Translations under genes and position numbers: made by a program
Notes under the pieces: generated by a model
What the model was told of the DNA's origin: nothing
Databases searched by the model: none
Seen by the model: only the letters and a program-made list of their open reading frames with translations
Shown: positions 35,928-44,057 of the stretch, piece by piece
Layout: each line of letters begins with the position of its first letter
Position numbering within the stretch: the first letter of the stretch is position 1
NCBI GenBank assembly: GCA_963773085.1
Contig: CAVYZS010000013.1
Span: forward strand, 180,659 to 244,658
Direction: 5' to 3'
Length of the DNA stretch: 64,000 nt
DNA from: JAENVT01 sp963773085
GTDB taxonomy: Bacteria; Actinomycetota; Acidimicrobiia; Acidimicrobiales; Ilumatobacteraceae

Positions 35928-36709
35928 ACGCGACGGAGGGCTTCGAGAAGCTTCGGCTGAACGTCAATGGCACCGACACCGTGGTGCTGGCGCTCGGCGA
36001 TGCGGCGGCGCCGCCCTTGGTCTTCTTCCACGGTGCGGGCACATTCCACGGATGGGAGTTCGCCCGCCCGTGGGCATCGAACTTTCGGGTGCTGATCCCG
36101 CATCATCCCGGGTTTGCGGAGTCGGGCGACATGGACGGCCTGCGTGAGTTCGGCGACTTCGTTCTGCACTACGGGGCACTGTTCGATCAGCTCGGTTTGC
36201 ACCGCGATGTCAACCTGGTCGGGCTGTCGCTCGGCGGTCGGCTCGCGGCCCGCTTCGCCATCAGCCAACAGCACCGGTTACGTCGCTTGGTTCTGATCGC
36301 GCCGGCGGGATTGCGCGTGCCAGAGGCACCGATGGAGGATCTGTTCCGCATCCGGCCCGAGCAGATCCCGGGCATGTTGGTGAAGAACTTCGAGGTGTTG
36401 CTGCCGTGGCTTCCCACCGATCCTCGTGACATCGACTTTGCTGTCGACAGGTATCGCGAATCGCGCACGGTGGCCACCGTTGCATGGGATGAGCCGTTCG
36501 ATCGTGTCATCCCGCGCTGGATGAAGACCATGACGGTACCGACGATGGTGATGTGGGGCAACGACGACGCGCTGATCCCGGTCGGGCAAGCCACGGCCTG
36601 GGCCGATCTCGTCCCCGACAGCGAACTTCGCCTGTTCGACGATGCCGGGCATCTCCTCCTCGACGAATCACGGGCAGCGGTGTTGGCGGTGGCCGAGTTC
36701 TGCGCATGA
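35924..36709 (+). CDS. Alpha/beta hydrolase paired with luciferase-like monooxygenase copy 2
   Basis: 261 residues. The oxyanion motif is PLVFFHGAGTFHGWEF, the nucleophile elbow is LVGLSLGGRLAARF, the acid is in MVMWGNDDALIPVG and the histidine in DDAGHLLLDES. The start ATG overlaps the monooxygenase stop and its stop overlaps the next gene's ATG (both ATGA), so monooxygenase, hydrolase and MFS transporter are one translationally coupled unit. A cap region with WLPTDPRDIDFAVDRYRE is longer than in the hydrolase at 23986. Confidence 0.87.
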   Translation: MNATEGFEKLRLNVNGTDTVVLALGDAAAPPLVFFHGAGTFHGWEFARPWASNFRVLIPHHPGFAESGDMDGLREFGDFVLHYGALFDQLGLHRDVNLVGLSLGGRLAARFAISQQHRLRRLVLIAPAGLRVPEAPMEDLFRIRPEQIPGMLVKNFEVLLPWLPTDPRDIDFAVDRYRESRTVATVAWDEPFDRVIPRWMKTMTVPTMVMWGNDDALIPVGQATAWADLVPDSELRLFDDAGHLLLDESRAAVLAVAEFCA

Positions 36710-37932
36710 CCGTCGCGGCCGTCGACCTTCGTCGACAACCTTCGCGTCTCGAATTACGAGCATTTGCCGGTCTGTCGATGGCATCGGCGGCGATCTCGAT
36801 CGATCTCATCCTGCCCGCCTTCGGCCGAATTCGCTCTGACCTCGGATTGGCTTCGGGCTCGGCGGCGACGGCCGGGTTGGTCACGGCGTTCTTCCTCGGT
36901 ATGGCGCTGGGGCCGATCCCGTTCGGGCTCTTGGCCGACCGCTTCGGGCGCCGCTGGGTCATGTTCGGTACCTGCGCACTCTTCGTTGGCGGGGCCCTCG
37001 GTGCGGCAGCCGTCTCGAGCTTGCACTGGATGCTGTGGGCTCGATTTGTGTGGGGTTTCGGCGCAGCCGGGCTGCGGGTCATCGCGGTTGCAGCCATCCG
37101 CGATCGGTTCGGGGGTGCCGACATGGCTCGCGAGATGGCGTTCGCCATGACGATATTCATTCTCGTCCCGGTCGTGGCACCGGTGCTCGGCGCCGGACTG
37201 ATCAAGGTGATGCCCTGGCGTGGGACGTTCGTGGTCTGTGCCGCCTTCGGTGCTGCCATCGCCGTGTGGTCGCTGCGATTGCCCGAATCACTGCCGGTCG
37301 ATCGACGCCAGCCGTTGCACTTCCGTCAGGTGTGGGTGGCGACGGCGGCGATCGTGCGCAGCCGACCCGCATTGCTGTACACCCTGGCCAGCGTGGCGCT
37401 CTTCGGCGCATTCTCGTCGTATCTCGCTTCATCCGAGCGCGTGATCGCCGACGTCTTCAATCGGCGCTCGTGGTTCCCCTTCATCTTCGGCGGAACCGCC
37501 ATTCTGATGGGAGTCGGGTCGATGGCGGTCGGGCGCAACGTCGAGCGAATCGGCCTCGATCGACTGATCCGATTGTCGTTGATCGCCTATACGACGGTTG
37601 CAGTGGCCATGTACGCCCTGAGCCTCAGCTCCGGTGGACGACCGTCGCTATGGCCGTTCCTCTTCCTACTGTCGCTGGTTCTGGTCGGTCACAACGTGCT
37701 GTTCCCCAATCTCAACGCCGCGGCGATGGAACCGGTCGGCCATGTCGCCGGGACGGCAGCGGCGGTGTACGCCACGGTGACCACGGCCGCCGGCGCGCTG
37801 GTCGGGTCTCGGCTCGACCGGGCCTTCGACGGCACTGTCAACTCGTTCAGCCTGGCGTTTGCCGTGGCCGGCGTCATCGCTCTCGCACTGGTCTTGGCCG
37901 TGCGACGTCCGACATCCGGCGAGATACGTTAG
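36706..37932 (+). CDS. MFS transporter, Bcr/CflA-like drug-efflux type
   Basis: 408 residues with about 12 hydrophobic helices. Helix 1 carries SMASAAISIDLILPAFGRI, the loop 2-3 signature is GLLADRFGRRW, and helix 4-5 has FGAAGLRVIAVAAIRDRF. The D in helix 1 and the GxLxDRxGRR loop are typical of proton-driven exporters of this family. Coupled to the hydrolase gene by ATGA, it could export the pathway substrate or a toxic intermediate, or import it. Confidence 0.86.
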   Translation: MTVAAVDLRRQPSRLELRAFAGLSMASAAISIDLILPAFGRIRSDLGLASGSAATAGLVTAFFLGMALGPIPFGLLADRFGRRWVMFGTCALFVGGALGAAAVSSLHWMLWARFVWGFGAAGLRVIAVAAIRDRFGGADMAREMAFAMTIFILVPVVAPVLGAGLIKVMPWRGTFVVCAAFGAAIAVWSLRLPESLPVDRRQPLHFRQVWVATAAIVRSRPALLYTLASVALFGAFSSYLASSERVIADVFNRRSWFPFIFGGTAILMGVGSMAVGRNVERIGLDRLIRLSLIAYTTVAVAMYALSLSSGGRPSLWPFLFLLSLVLVGHNVLFPNLNAAAMEPVGHVAGTAAAVYATVTTAAGALVGSRLDRAFDGTVNSFSLAFAVAGVIALALVLAVRRPTSGEIR

Positions 37933-37936
37933 ACCG

Positions 37937-38941
37937 ATGCCGAGCGCACTCTTGTTTGATGTCGGTGATGTCCTGATGGAGTCCAACTGGGTCGTCCTCG
38001 ACGAGCTGGAACGCCGCACGGGCCGTCGGTTCACCGGTCGTGGCGCCAAAGATCCGCAAGGCGATCCGGCGTGGCAAAGGTGTCTCAGCGGCGAGATCGA
38101 CATCGACGAGTACTGGAACCGATTGGCGCAGTCGGGTGGCTATGCCGATCGCCTCACCATGTGGCGGGCGATGAGCATCGAACTCGGCGCGGGTGTCTTC
38201 GCCGACGACGCCCTCGCGCTCGTCGACGAGGCGCAGGCGGCTGGTGTCAAGGTCGGGATCCTCAGCAACGATCTGTACCGATCGTCGACGCGTGAGTGGG
38301 TCGCCAGCCGTCCCGAGTTCGCCAAGTTCGACGTTCTCGTCGACTGCACCGACTTCGGCGAACGCAAGCCGGCCCCCGGGCCATATCTCAAGGCGGCCGC
38401 CGATTTCGGGTTGGCGCCCGCCGAGATCGTCTTCCTCGATGACACCCCGTACTGCATCGAGGGGGCCCGGGCTGTGGGCATGGTGGCGGTGCACGTCGAT
38501 CCGCTGGCCCGCTGTCACGCCTTCGACCGGGCCCGGCGGCTCGTCGGCCTCACTGCGCCGACCTCGGCCGATCAGTTTGTCGCCACGGTCGAGGCGGCCT
38601 ACCGTGCCCAGGACTTGACGCAGATCATGGCGCTGCTGCACCCCGACGTCGTCATCTACTGGAACGGCCAAAAGGTTGCTGCGGGCCTCGACGAGGCCAG
38701 GCAGTTCCATGGTCAGCGACTCGGATTCGGTTCGCATACGCGGCACGACCATCAGCTGCGCAAGACGCTCCTGGCTGTCGACGGAGACACGATCTGTGTC
38801 GAGTCGGAGTCGAGCTATCGCACCGCAGACGGTCAAGTGGTGCGCGGTCGGGCCGGCGAGTTCTGGACGATGCGCTACGGACTGTTGATCGAGTGGCATG
38901 CGTACTGCCACCGGCTGCCGGACGAAGGTGGTCCGGGGTGA
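37937..38941 (+). CDS. HAD-family hydrolase fused to a SnoaL-like domain
   Basis: 334 residues in two domains. Residues 1-200 are a HAD phosphatase: nucleophile Asp in LLFDVGDVLMES, motif II in GILSNDL, motif III lysine in FGERKPAPGPYL and motif IV in IVFLDDTPYCIEGA. Residues about 215-325 are an NTF2/SnoaL-like cone (VEAAYRAQDLTQIMALLHPDVVIYWNGQ, ESSYRTADGQVVRGRAGEFWTM). I know the two folds separately but not this pairing as a standard enzyme. The start is four bases after the MFS stop. Confidence 0.85.
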   Translation: MPSALLFDVGDVLMESNWVVLDELERRTGRRFTGRGAKDPQGDPAWQRCLSGEIDIDEYWNRLAQSGGYADRLTMWRAMSIELGAGVFADDALALVDEAQAAGVKVGILSNDLYRSSTREWVASRPEFAKFDVLVDCTDFGERKPAPGPYLKAAADFGLAPAEIVFLDDTPYCIEGARAVGMVAVHVDPLARCHAFDRARRLVGLTAPTSADQFVATVEAAYRAQDLTQIMALLHPDVVIYWNGQKVAAGLDEARQFHGQRLGFGSHTRHDHQLRKTLLAVDGDTICVESESSYRTADGQVVRGRAGEFWTMRYGLLIEWHAYCHRLPDEGGPG

Positions 38942-39117
38942 CGTTTCGGCTCGCGGCAGTGCAGGCCGCGCCCGTCCTGCTCGATCGGAAGGCGTCGACC
39001 GACAAGGCCTGCGACCTGATCGTCAAATCCGGCGACGTGGGCGTGACCGTGGCAGCGGTGACAGTCCCCGGCGTCGCCGAGCTCGACGAAACGTCAGCCG
39101 GCACGGTGCCGACATGA
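38938..39117 (+). pseudogene. Nitrilase N-terminal stub, translationally coupled
   Basis: 59 codons. VTFRLAAVQAAPVLLDRKASTDKAC is the opening strand and helix of a nitrilase (carbon-nitrogen hydrolase). After about 35 residues the similarity stops and none of the Glu-Lys-Cys catalytic residues remain; the tail GVTVAAVTVPGVAELDE is unrelated or a scrap of the C-terminus. Yet it keeps perfect GTGA and ATGA overlaps with both neighbours. An internal deletion of a former nitrilase gene inside an operon explains this best. A small peptide may still be made and serve to couple translation. Confidence 0.65.
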
Positions 39118-39809
39118 CCACTGTCGTCATCACGGGCGCCAACCGTGGTCTCGGATTGGCGCTTGCCAAGAACTACCTCGCGGTCGGGGCCGGCGTGATC
39201 GGAGGGTGCCGCAGGCCATCCGCGGCCGACGAGCTCGTCGCCTCCGGCGCCGAAGTGGTCGAGCTCGACATGGGCTCGAGCGGGTCGATCACGGCTTTTG
39301 CAGCTGCCGTCGGCGACCGTTCCGTCGACGTGCTCTACAACAACGCCGGCATTGATGCCCGAGCCGTTGGCGCCGAGGAAGATGCGAGAGGGGCGCTCGA
39401 GCTCACCGAGGCTCAGTTCCGAGCAGTGATCGACGTGAACGTGGTAGGGCCGATGCTCCTGGTCAAGGCGCTGGCTGCCAACGTCTGCGCCGTCGGCGGC
39501 AAAGTGGTCAACGTGTCCTCGCAGGTCGGTTCGATCGAGGTCGCCCACCAGATCGGCAGCGACGCGGCCTACACGACGTCAAAGGCAGCGCTCAACATGC
39601 TGAGCCTGAAGCAGTCTCAGGTCCTGCGACCCAAGGGAGTCACGGTGATCGCGCTGCACCCCGGTTGGCTTCGCAGCGATATGGGCGGACCGCGCGCCAG
39701 CCTCGACCCCGCCGATGCCGCCGCTTCGATCGTCGCCCTCGTCGATGGCCTCACCCTGGAACAGAGCGGCTCGTTCCTCCGTTGGGACGGTTCGGTTCAC
39801 CCCTGGTAG
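39114..39809 (+). CDS. Short-chain dehydrogenase (C-factor-like SDR)
   Basis: 231 residues. TTVVITGANRGLGLALAKNYL is the TGxxxGxG cofactor motif, VLYNNAGID the NNAG motif, VVNVSSQVGSI the catalytic serine region and AYTTSKAALNML the YxxxK. The C-terminus LHPGWLRSDMGGPRASLDPADAA is characteristic of the csgA/C-factor type. It overlaps the nitrilase stub by four bases and ends the forward run; a stem-loop repeat follows. Confidence 0.86.
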   Translation: MTTVVITGANRGLGLALAKNYLAVGAGVIGGCRRPSAADELVASGAEVVELDMGSSGSITAFAAAVGDRSVDVLYNNAGIDARAVGAEEDARGALELTEAQFRAVIDVNVVGPMLLVKALAANVCAVGGKVVNVSSQVGSIEVAHQIGSDAAYTTSKAALNMLSLKQSQVLRPKGVTVIALHPGWLRSDMGGPRASLDPADAAASIVALVDGLTLEQSGSFLRWDGSVHPW

Positions 39810-39841
39810 GCGTCGGCCTGCGAGATATGGCCCGTTCACCC

Positions 39842-39888
39842 AACTTTGTCGCTCCGAACATGCTGAGCGTGTGGACAGCGACAACGTT
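39842..39888. repeat. Dispersed stem-loop repeat, copy B
   Basis: AACTTTGTCGCT (39842-39853) pairs with AGCGACAACGTT (39877-39888), one mismatch in 12. The loop shares CG-ACATG and GTGTGG with copy A at 7105-7146. Both copies sit between convergent genes. Bidirectional terminator or mobile REP-like element are both possible. Confidence 0.7.
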
Positions 39889-39900
39889 CCCTCGGCGGAG

Positions 39901-40206
39901 TCAGCCGACGATGATCGACGACGGATCCACGGTGACCGGGCTGTCGTAGTACGTGACCTGTGGCTCGGATCCGTACCGTGCCGCCAGACGGGCGCGCCAG
40001 GCGTCGTCGTACAAGGCCTCGGCCTGATCGCGGCTCTCCCACAGGTACACACCACCGGCGGTGCGGCCATCGTCGGCCAACAAGAAATGCTTGCGGAGCA
40101 AACCGTCGACGTTCTGATAACTGGGTGCACTGGCCTCGAACATGGCTCTGGCCTCGTCGGCGGAGAGCGGGGCCGGGAGGGCGAAGTTCACGACGGCGAC
40201 GATCAT
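39901..40206 (-). CDS. YdhR-like putative monooxygenase (ferredoxin-like dimeric fold)
   Basis: 101 residues. MIVAVVNFALPAPLSADEARAMFEASAPSYQNVDGLLRKHFLL and GGVYLWESRDQAEALYDDAWRARLAARYG follow the YdhR/antibiotic-biosynthesis-monooxygenase-like pattern of two alpha-beta repeats. Such small proteins act as cofactor-free oxygenases, isomerases or simply bind aromatics. It overlaps the amidase gene by four bases (ATGA at 40203-40206) and is last in the operon that begins with the swivelling-domain gene. Confidence 0.72.
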   Translation of the reverse strand: MIVAVVNFALPAPLSADEARAMFEASAPSYQNVDGLLRKHFLLADDGRTAGGVYLWESRDQAEALYDDAWRARLAARYGSEPQVTYYDSPVTVDPSSIIVG

Positions 40207-41582
40207 GCGCTCACCGTAGCCCGACGGTGCGCCCACGGCTCGATGACCTCCAACGCCGCGGCCACCGTGATCAGCAGATCGTCCCGGCCGAGTGGTGCGA
40301 TCAGTTGCACACCACGTGGGATGCCGTCGTCAGGCCACCCGATCGGCACGCTCATCGCCGGCTGGCCAGTGACGTTGAACGGGCGTGTGAATGCGCTGCC
40401 ACGGCCCGACTCATAACCCTTGGCGTAGTCCCCGAGGAGCGTTGGTGCGTTGGCAGTGGTGGGAGTGATCAACAGGTCGAAATGGTCCCACCACACCTCG
40501 CTCTGCGCCGTGGCCTCCAGCAGCAGAGTCTGGGCGGCGAGCAGTTCGACTCCGTCGATCCTGCGACCGGCACACACCAGTCGCCATGTCGCCGATTCGA
40601 CATCGTTCTCCCCGAGCGGGTGTCCGAGTTTCGCCGACCAGGTGTCGACTTCCACGGCGAGGTTCACCGCGAGCAGCGCTGCGGCCGCCTTCCACAGCGT
40701 CGGGTCCGACAGCGGAGACGGGGCGGAGATCTCCACAGTGCTGCCGAGGGCTTCCAGCAGCGAGGCACAGTGCTCGGCCGCGAACGCGTTGTCGGAGTCG
40801 ACCGTGCTCCCACTGAACGCCTGCGTCCAGAGTCCGACCCGCAACGGCGGGCAGGGCCGTGTCACCGCCGGAAGCAGAGGCAGTGAACCCGCCACCGAGA
40901 TCGTGTCGAGGAGCGCGGCCGTATCGCGAACCGTCCGGCTGACGACACCTTCGGCGTTCATGCCGGTGCGTGCGTCGGCGGCGATGCTGGCAATCGTGCG
41001 ACCGCGCGATGGTTTCAGACCGACCAGACCGCAATGCGCCGACGGAATCCGGATCGATCCGGAGATGTCGTTGGCATGGGCGGCCGCAACGAGCCGTGCG
41101 GCGACCGCAGCGGCAGACCCACCCGACGAACCCCCGGGAGTGCGCGACGTGCCCCACGGGTTGTGTGTCGGGCCGAACGCCTCTGGTTCGCAGGTTCCGA
41201 CGCAGGCAAGTTCAGAAGTGTTGGTGCGGCCGAGTGGGATCAACCCGGCGGCGCGGAAGGCCACCGCCAGGGGAGCGTCGCTCGAGGCGCGGAACCCGAT
41301 GTCACGCAGTGCCCGCATGCCCATCATGTACAGCTCGCCGGCTTCGCGGCAGCGATAGTCCTTGAACAGGAACGGCACTCCTCGGAACGGGCCGTCAGGC
41401 AACGGGCTGTTTGCATCACGGCGGGCTCGCTCGTACTGACGGTGGACCATGACGTTGAGCTGCGGGTCGAACTGTTCGATCCGCTCGATCGCCTGGTCGA
41501 CCAACTCCCGCGGATGAACCTCGTTGCGCCGCACGAGGTCGGCTTGGGCCGTGGCGTCGAGGTCAGTGAGGGAAGCGTCCAC
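40203..41582 (-). CDS. Amidase (amidase-signature family)
   Basis: 459 residues. The Ser-cisSer-Lys triad is complete: lysine in VPFLFKDYRC, the cis-serine in RTPGGSSGGSAAAVAA and the nucleophile in NDISGSIRIPSAHCG. It hydrolyses an amide to acid and ammonia. Family members range from GatA to catabolic aryl-acetamide amidases; with no GatB/C here a catabolic role is likely. The GTG start at 41582 lies within the last codons of the SDR gene, a 20-base overlap, so the two are co-expressed. Confidence 0.9.
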   Translation of the reverse strand: MDASLTDLDATAQADLVRRNEVHPRELVDQAIERIEQFDPQLNVMVHRQYERARRDANSPLPDGPFRGVPFLFKDYRCREAGELYMMGMRALRDIGFRASSDAPLAVAFRAAGLIPLGRTNTSELACVGTCEPEAFGPTHNPWGTSRTPGGSSGGSAAAVAARLVAAAHANDISGSIRIPSAHCGLVGLKPSRGRTIASIAADARTGMNAEGVVSRTVRDTAALLDTISVAGSLPLLPAVTRPCPPLRVGLWTQAFSGSTVDSDNAFAAEHCASLLEALGSTVEISAPSPLSDPTLWKAAAALLAVNLAVEVDTWSAKLGHPLGENDVESATWRLVCAGRRIDGVELLAAQTLLLEATAQSEVWWDHFDLLITPTTANAPTLLGDYAKGYESGRGSAFTRPFNVTGQPAMSVPIGWPDDGIPRGVQLIAPLGRDDLLITVAAALEVIEPWAHRRATVSA

Positions 41583-42231
41583 CGTTGACCAGGATGGTTT
41601 GGGCGCTGACGAACCTGGAATCGTCGCCGAGCAGGTAGCAGTAGGTACCGAGCAGGTCGTCGGGCTCCATCACCCGGCCCAGGGGAGTCGCTGTCGGGTC
41701 GTAGGTGCCGAGCACGGCCGAGCCCTCGGTTGGTGTGAAACCCGGGCCGACACAATTGACACGGATCTGCTGAGGACCGAGCTCGAACGCCAGTGTCTTG
41801 GTCATCGAGATGACGGCGCCTTTGGAGGCGACGTAGTGAAGGAAGCCCTGCGAACCGTTGAGCGCGGTCGTCGACGAGACGTTGACGATCGAGCCGCCAC
41901 GCGGCATGTGCTTCGATGCCTCGCGGGCGCACAGGAAGGTCCCACGGACGTTGACAGCCATCATCCGGTCCCATTCCTCGACCGTGATGTCCTGAAATGG
42001 TCGCCGCCCGACCAGCAACGCCGCGTTGTTGACCAGTCCGTCGATGTCGCCGGCCTGATCGAACAGGGCGATGACGTCCTGCTCGTCGCTGACGTCGCAG
42101 ACGATGTCGCAGCCGGGCAGGATGTCGGTGGAGATGGCCTCAGCGCCACGCTCGCGGAGCTCACCGACGAGTCGCGCGCCGATGCCGCGCGCCCCGCCGG
42201 TGACGACGATTCGCTTGCCTTTAACGCTCAC
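41563..42231 (-). CDS. Short-chain dehydrogenase/reductase
   Basis: 222 residues, slightly short classical SDR. IVVTGGARGIGARLVGEL is the cofactor loop, LVNNAALLVG the NNAG region, VNVSSTTALNGSQGFLHYVASKGA carries the catalytic Ser and YxxxK, and TILVNGGRFPH the C-terminus. The Asp at the end of strand 2 (ISTDILPG) suggests NAD preference. The GTG start lies 24 bases after the swivelling-domain gene, placing it second in that operon. Confidence 0.88.
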   Translation of the reverse strand: MSVKGKRIVVTGGARGIGARLVGELRERGAEAISTDILPGCDIVCDVSDEQDVIALFDQAGDIDGLVNNAALLVGRRPFQDITVEEWDRMMAVNVRGTFLCAREASKHMPRGGSIVNVSSTTALNGSQGFLHYVASKGAVISMTKTLAFELGPQQIRVNCVGPGFTPTEGSAVLGTYDPTATPLGRVMEPDDLLGTYCYLLGDDSRFVSAQTILVNGGRFPH

Positions 42232-42255
42232 CTGGTGACGCTCATCCGGTGATAT

Positions 42256-43974
42256 TCACGCCGTGGCGCGCTCCACGATGGTGACGACGCCGCGCGTGCC
42301 GTCGACTTCGATGAGGTCGCCGGTCTTGATGCGCAGGGTGGCCACAGATGTACCGACCACGCATGGGATTCCGTACTCCCGACTGACCGTTGCGGCGTGG
42401 GTCAGCGAGCCACCGCCGTCGCACACACATGCGCTGATGATGGCGAACGCCGGCGTCCAGTTCGGCGAGGTGGCCTCGGTCACGAGGATCTCGCCCTCCT
42501 CGAGGTCGAACAACTCGGTCGCCGACAGCATCACCCGTGCCCGGCCGGTGTAGACGCCGGCCGATGCCGGGAACCCGTTGAGCGTCGTCGTGTGCGGGTC
42601 TGCCTTGAGGCCCGCGAAGTAGTGGCTGTGCATGCCGAAGATCTCGATCAGCACCGGGTCTTCGACCTTCTCGGGCAAGGTGCCCACGACCTTTGGAATC
42701 GTCGGACGCAAGTCCTGGTAGTGGTCGTAGTACTCATGGCGAGCGGTGGCGATCGACTGCTTGTCCTTCCACAGCACCTCGCCGTTGCACACCTGCTGCA
42801 GTTCGGGGAAGAACAAGAAGGTGGTGTCGTCGTACTTGTCGGCGCCTACTGCCGCGGCGGCCGCAAGTGCGCCCCTGCGCATCGGGATCGACGAGCGCAG
42901 GTCGATGTAGTAGTTGTGGTCCTCGTTCCACCAGGCGAAGTTGGCCACGGTGCAGATGCCGAGCAGTTCGTTGAACGCGGCGAGGTCGCCGCCGTTCAAC
43001 TGCGACCGGGCGACCTCGATCGCTTCGTCGCGCTCACGATGGGAGTCGACCAGTGAGCTATCGAAGTCGTGGCGTTCGTCCATCTGCACGAAGTTGCGCA
43101 GTTGGCCGAGCGGCGACGACTGGTCTTCGATCCACGAGGGGATGTTGATGTCGGCGATGCCTTCGGTGCGCCAGCCGTAGACCTTCAAGAAGTCGTCGAA
43201 CTTGGTCAGCCAGATCGAGGCGTTGCCACCTGCAGCGGACAGGGCGCCCCGGATCTGGTCGGGTTCGTGGGCGAACAGGTCGGCAATGCCGAGGCGTTTG
43301 GCCTCGTCGGCCAGATCCCACATCGCCCGGTCGGTCTCCATGATCTTGGAGTCTCGGCCCTGCAGCATCTTGGCGATGTTGCCGGGATCGATGCCGTTGC
43401 CGGCGCACAGCCCGTAGAGCTGCAGGTAGATGGCCAGAAGCGGGTACATGATCTCGAAGTGGATCTCCCATGCCCGGGTGTTGAACGTGCGTGCGTCGAC
43501 GAGGTACTGACCGATGTCGGCGAGCGACTTGCCGTCGAAGTCGTAGCTCTCGAAGTAGCCGAGGCCCATCTCGAGCTCCCACTTGCGCTCCTCCCAGATC
43601 GCGTCGAAGTTGCCGAGGAACTTGGGCATGTTCTTCTCGATGCGCGCTGCCCTGTAGCCGATCTCCCACTGCGATTCGACCGGCACTTCGCCCTCGTAGA
43701 GGAACGGCCCACCCATGCGCTGCACCAAACCGCCGGCGGGGGGCAGCGGCAGTTGGTGGGCAGCGAGCTGCGTCGACCACGCTGCGCCGGTGACGAAGCA
43801 GAAGCCGAGCGGGGAGAAGCCGCGTGGCCAGTGAAAATCGACGAACCAGAAGCGTGACTCGTCCGCCTTGGTGAACGGGCCCGACTTCAGTCGCAACCAG
43901 GGATCGTCGATGTGCTCCGGCTTCCAACCGGGGTACCAGTCGAGGAACTGGTCGACGGGAACGATCTCTGCCAT
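42256..43974 (-). CDS. PEP-synthase-like protein with swivelling phosphohistidine domain, copy 2 (intact)
   Basis: 572 residues, intact. About 470 N-terminal residues form a mainly helical region (WPRGFSPLGFCFVTGAAW, GNASIWLTKFDDFLKVYGWRTEG, EVARSQLNGGDLAAFNELL) like the substrate side of PEP-utilising proteins such as phenylphosphate synthase and rifampicin phosphotransferase. The C-terminal swivelling domain is GFPASAGVYTGRARVM followed by ACVCDGGGSLTHAATVSREYGIPCVVG with H526 as phosphoacceptor. No ATP-grasp or PEP-binding domain is present, so it must receive a phosphate from a separate protein or have lost that chemistry. It leads an operon with SDR, amidase and YdhR-like genes. Confidence 0.82.
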   Translation of the reverse strand: MAEIVPVDQFLDWYPGWKPEHIDDPWLRLKSGPFTKADESRFWFVDFHWPRGFSPLGFCFVTGAAWSTQLAAHQLPLPPAGGLVQRMGGPFLYEGEVPVESQWEIGYRAARIEKNMPKFLGNFDAIWEERKWELEMGLGYFESYDFDGKSLADIGQYLVDARTFNTRAWEIHFEIMYPLLAIYLQLYGLCAGNGIDPGNIAKMLQGRDSKIMETDRAMWDLADEAKRLGIADLFAHEPDQIRGALSAAGGNASIWLTKFDDFLKVYGWRTEGIADINIPSWIEDQSSPLGQLRNFVQMDERHDFDSSLVDSHRERDEAIEVARSQLNGGDLAAFNELLGICTVANFAWWNEDHNYYIDLRSSIPMRRGALAAAAAVGADKYDDTTFLFFPELQQVCNGEVLWKDKQSIATARHEYYDHYQDLRPTIPKVVGTLPEKVEDPVLIEIFGMHSHYFAGLKADPHTTTLNGFPASAGVYTGRARVMLSATELFDLEEGEILVTEATSPNWTPAFAIISACVCDGGGSLTHAATVSREYGIPCVVGTSVATLRIKTGDLIEVDGTRGVVTIVERATA

Positions 43975-44057
43975 GTCATGACCCCCAAGTACTCGGTTGC
44001 GCCGGCGCCCATTCCCATACGGGCTGCGAGCGGCGATGCTATATCACGTGGTTCGAA

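Noticed and set aside
42256..43974. Pyruvate phosphate dikinase or PEP synthase
   Set aside because: No ATP-grasp domain and no PEP-binding barrel; only the swivelling phosphohistidine domain is recognisable.
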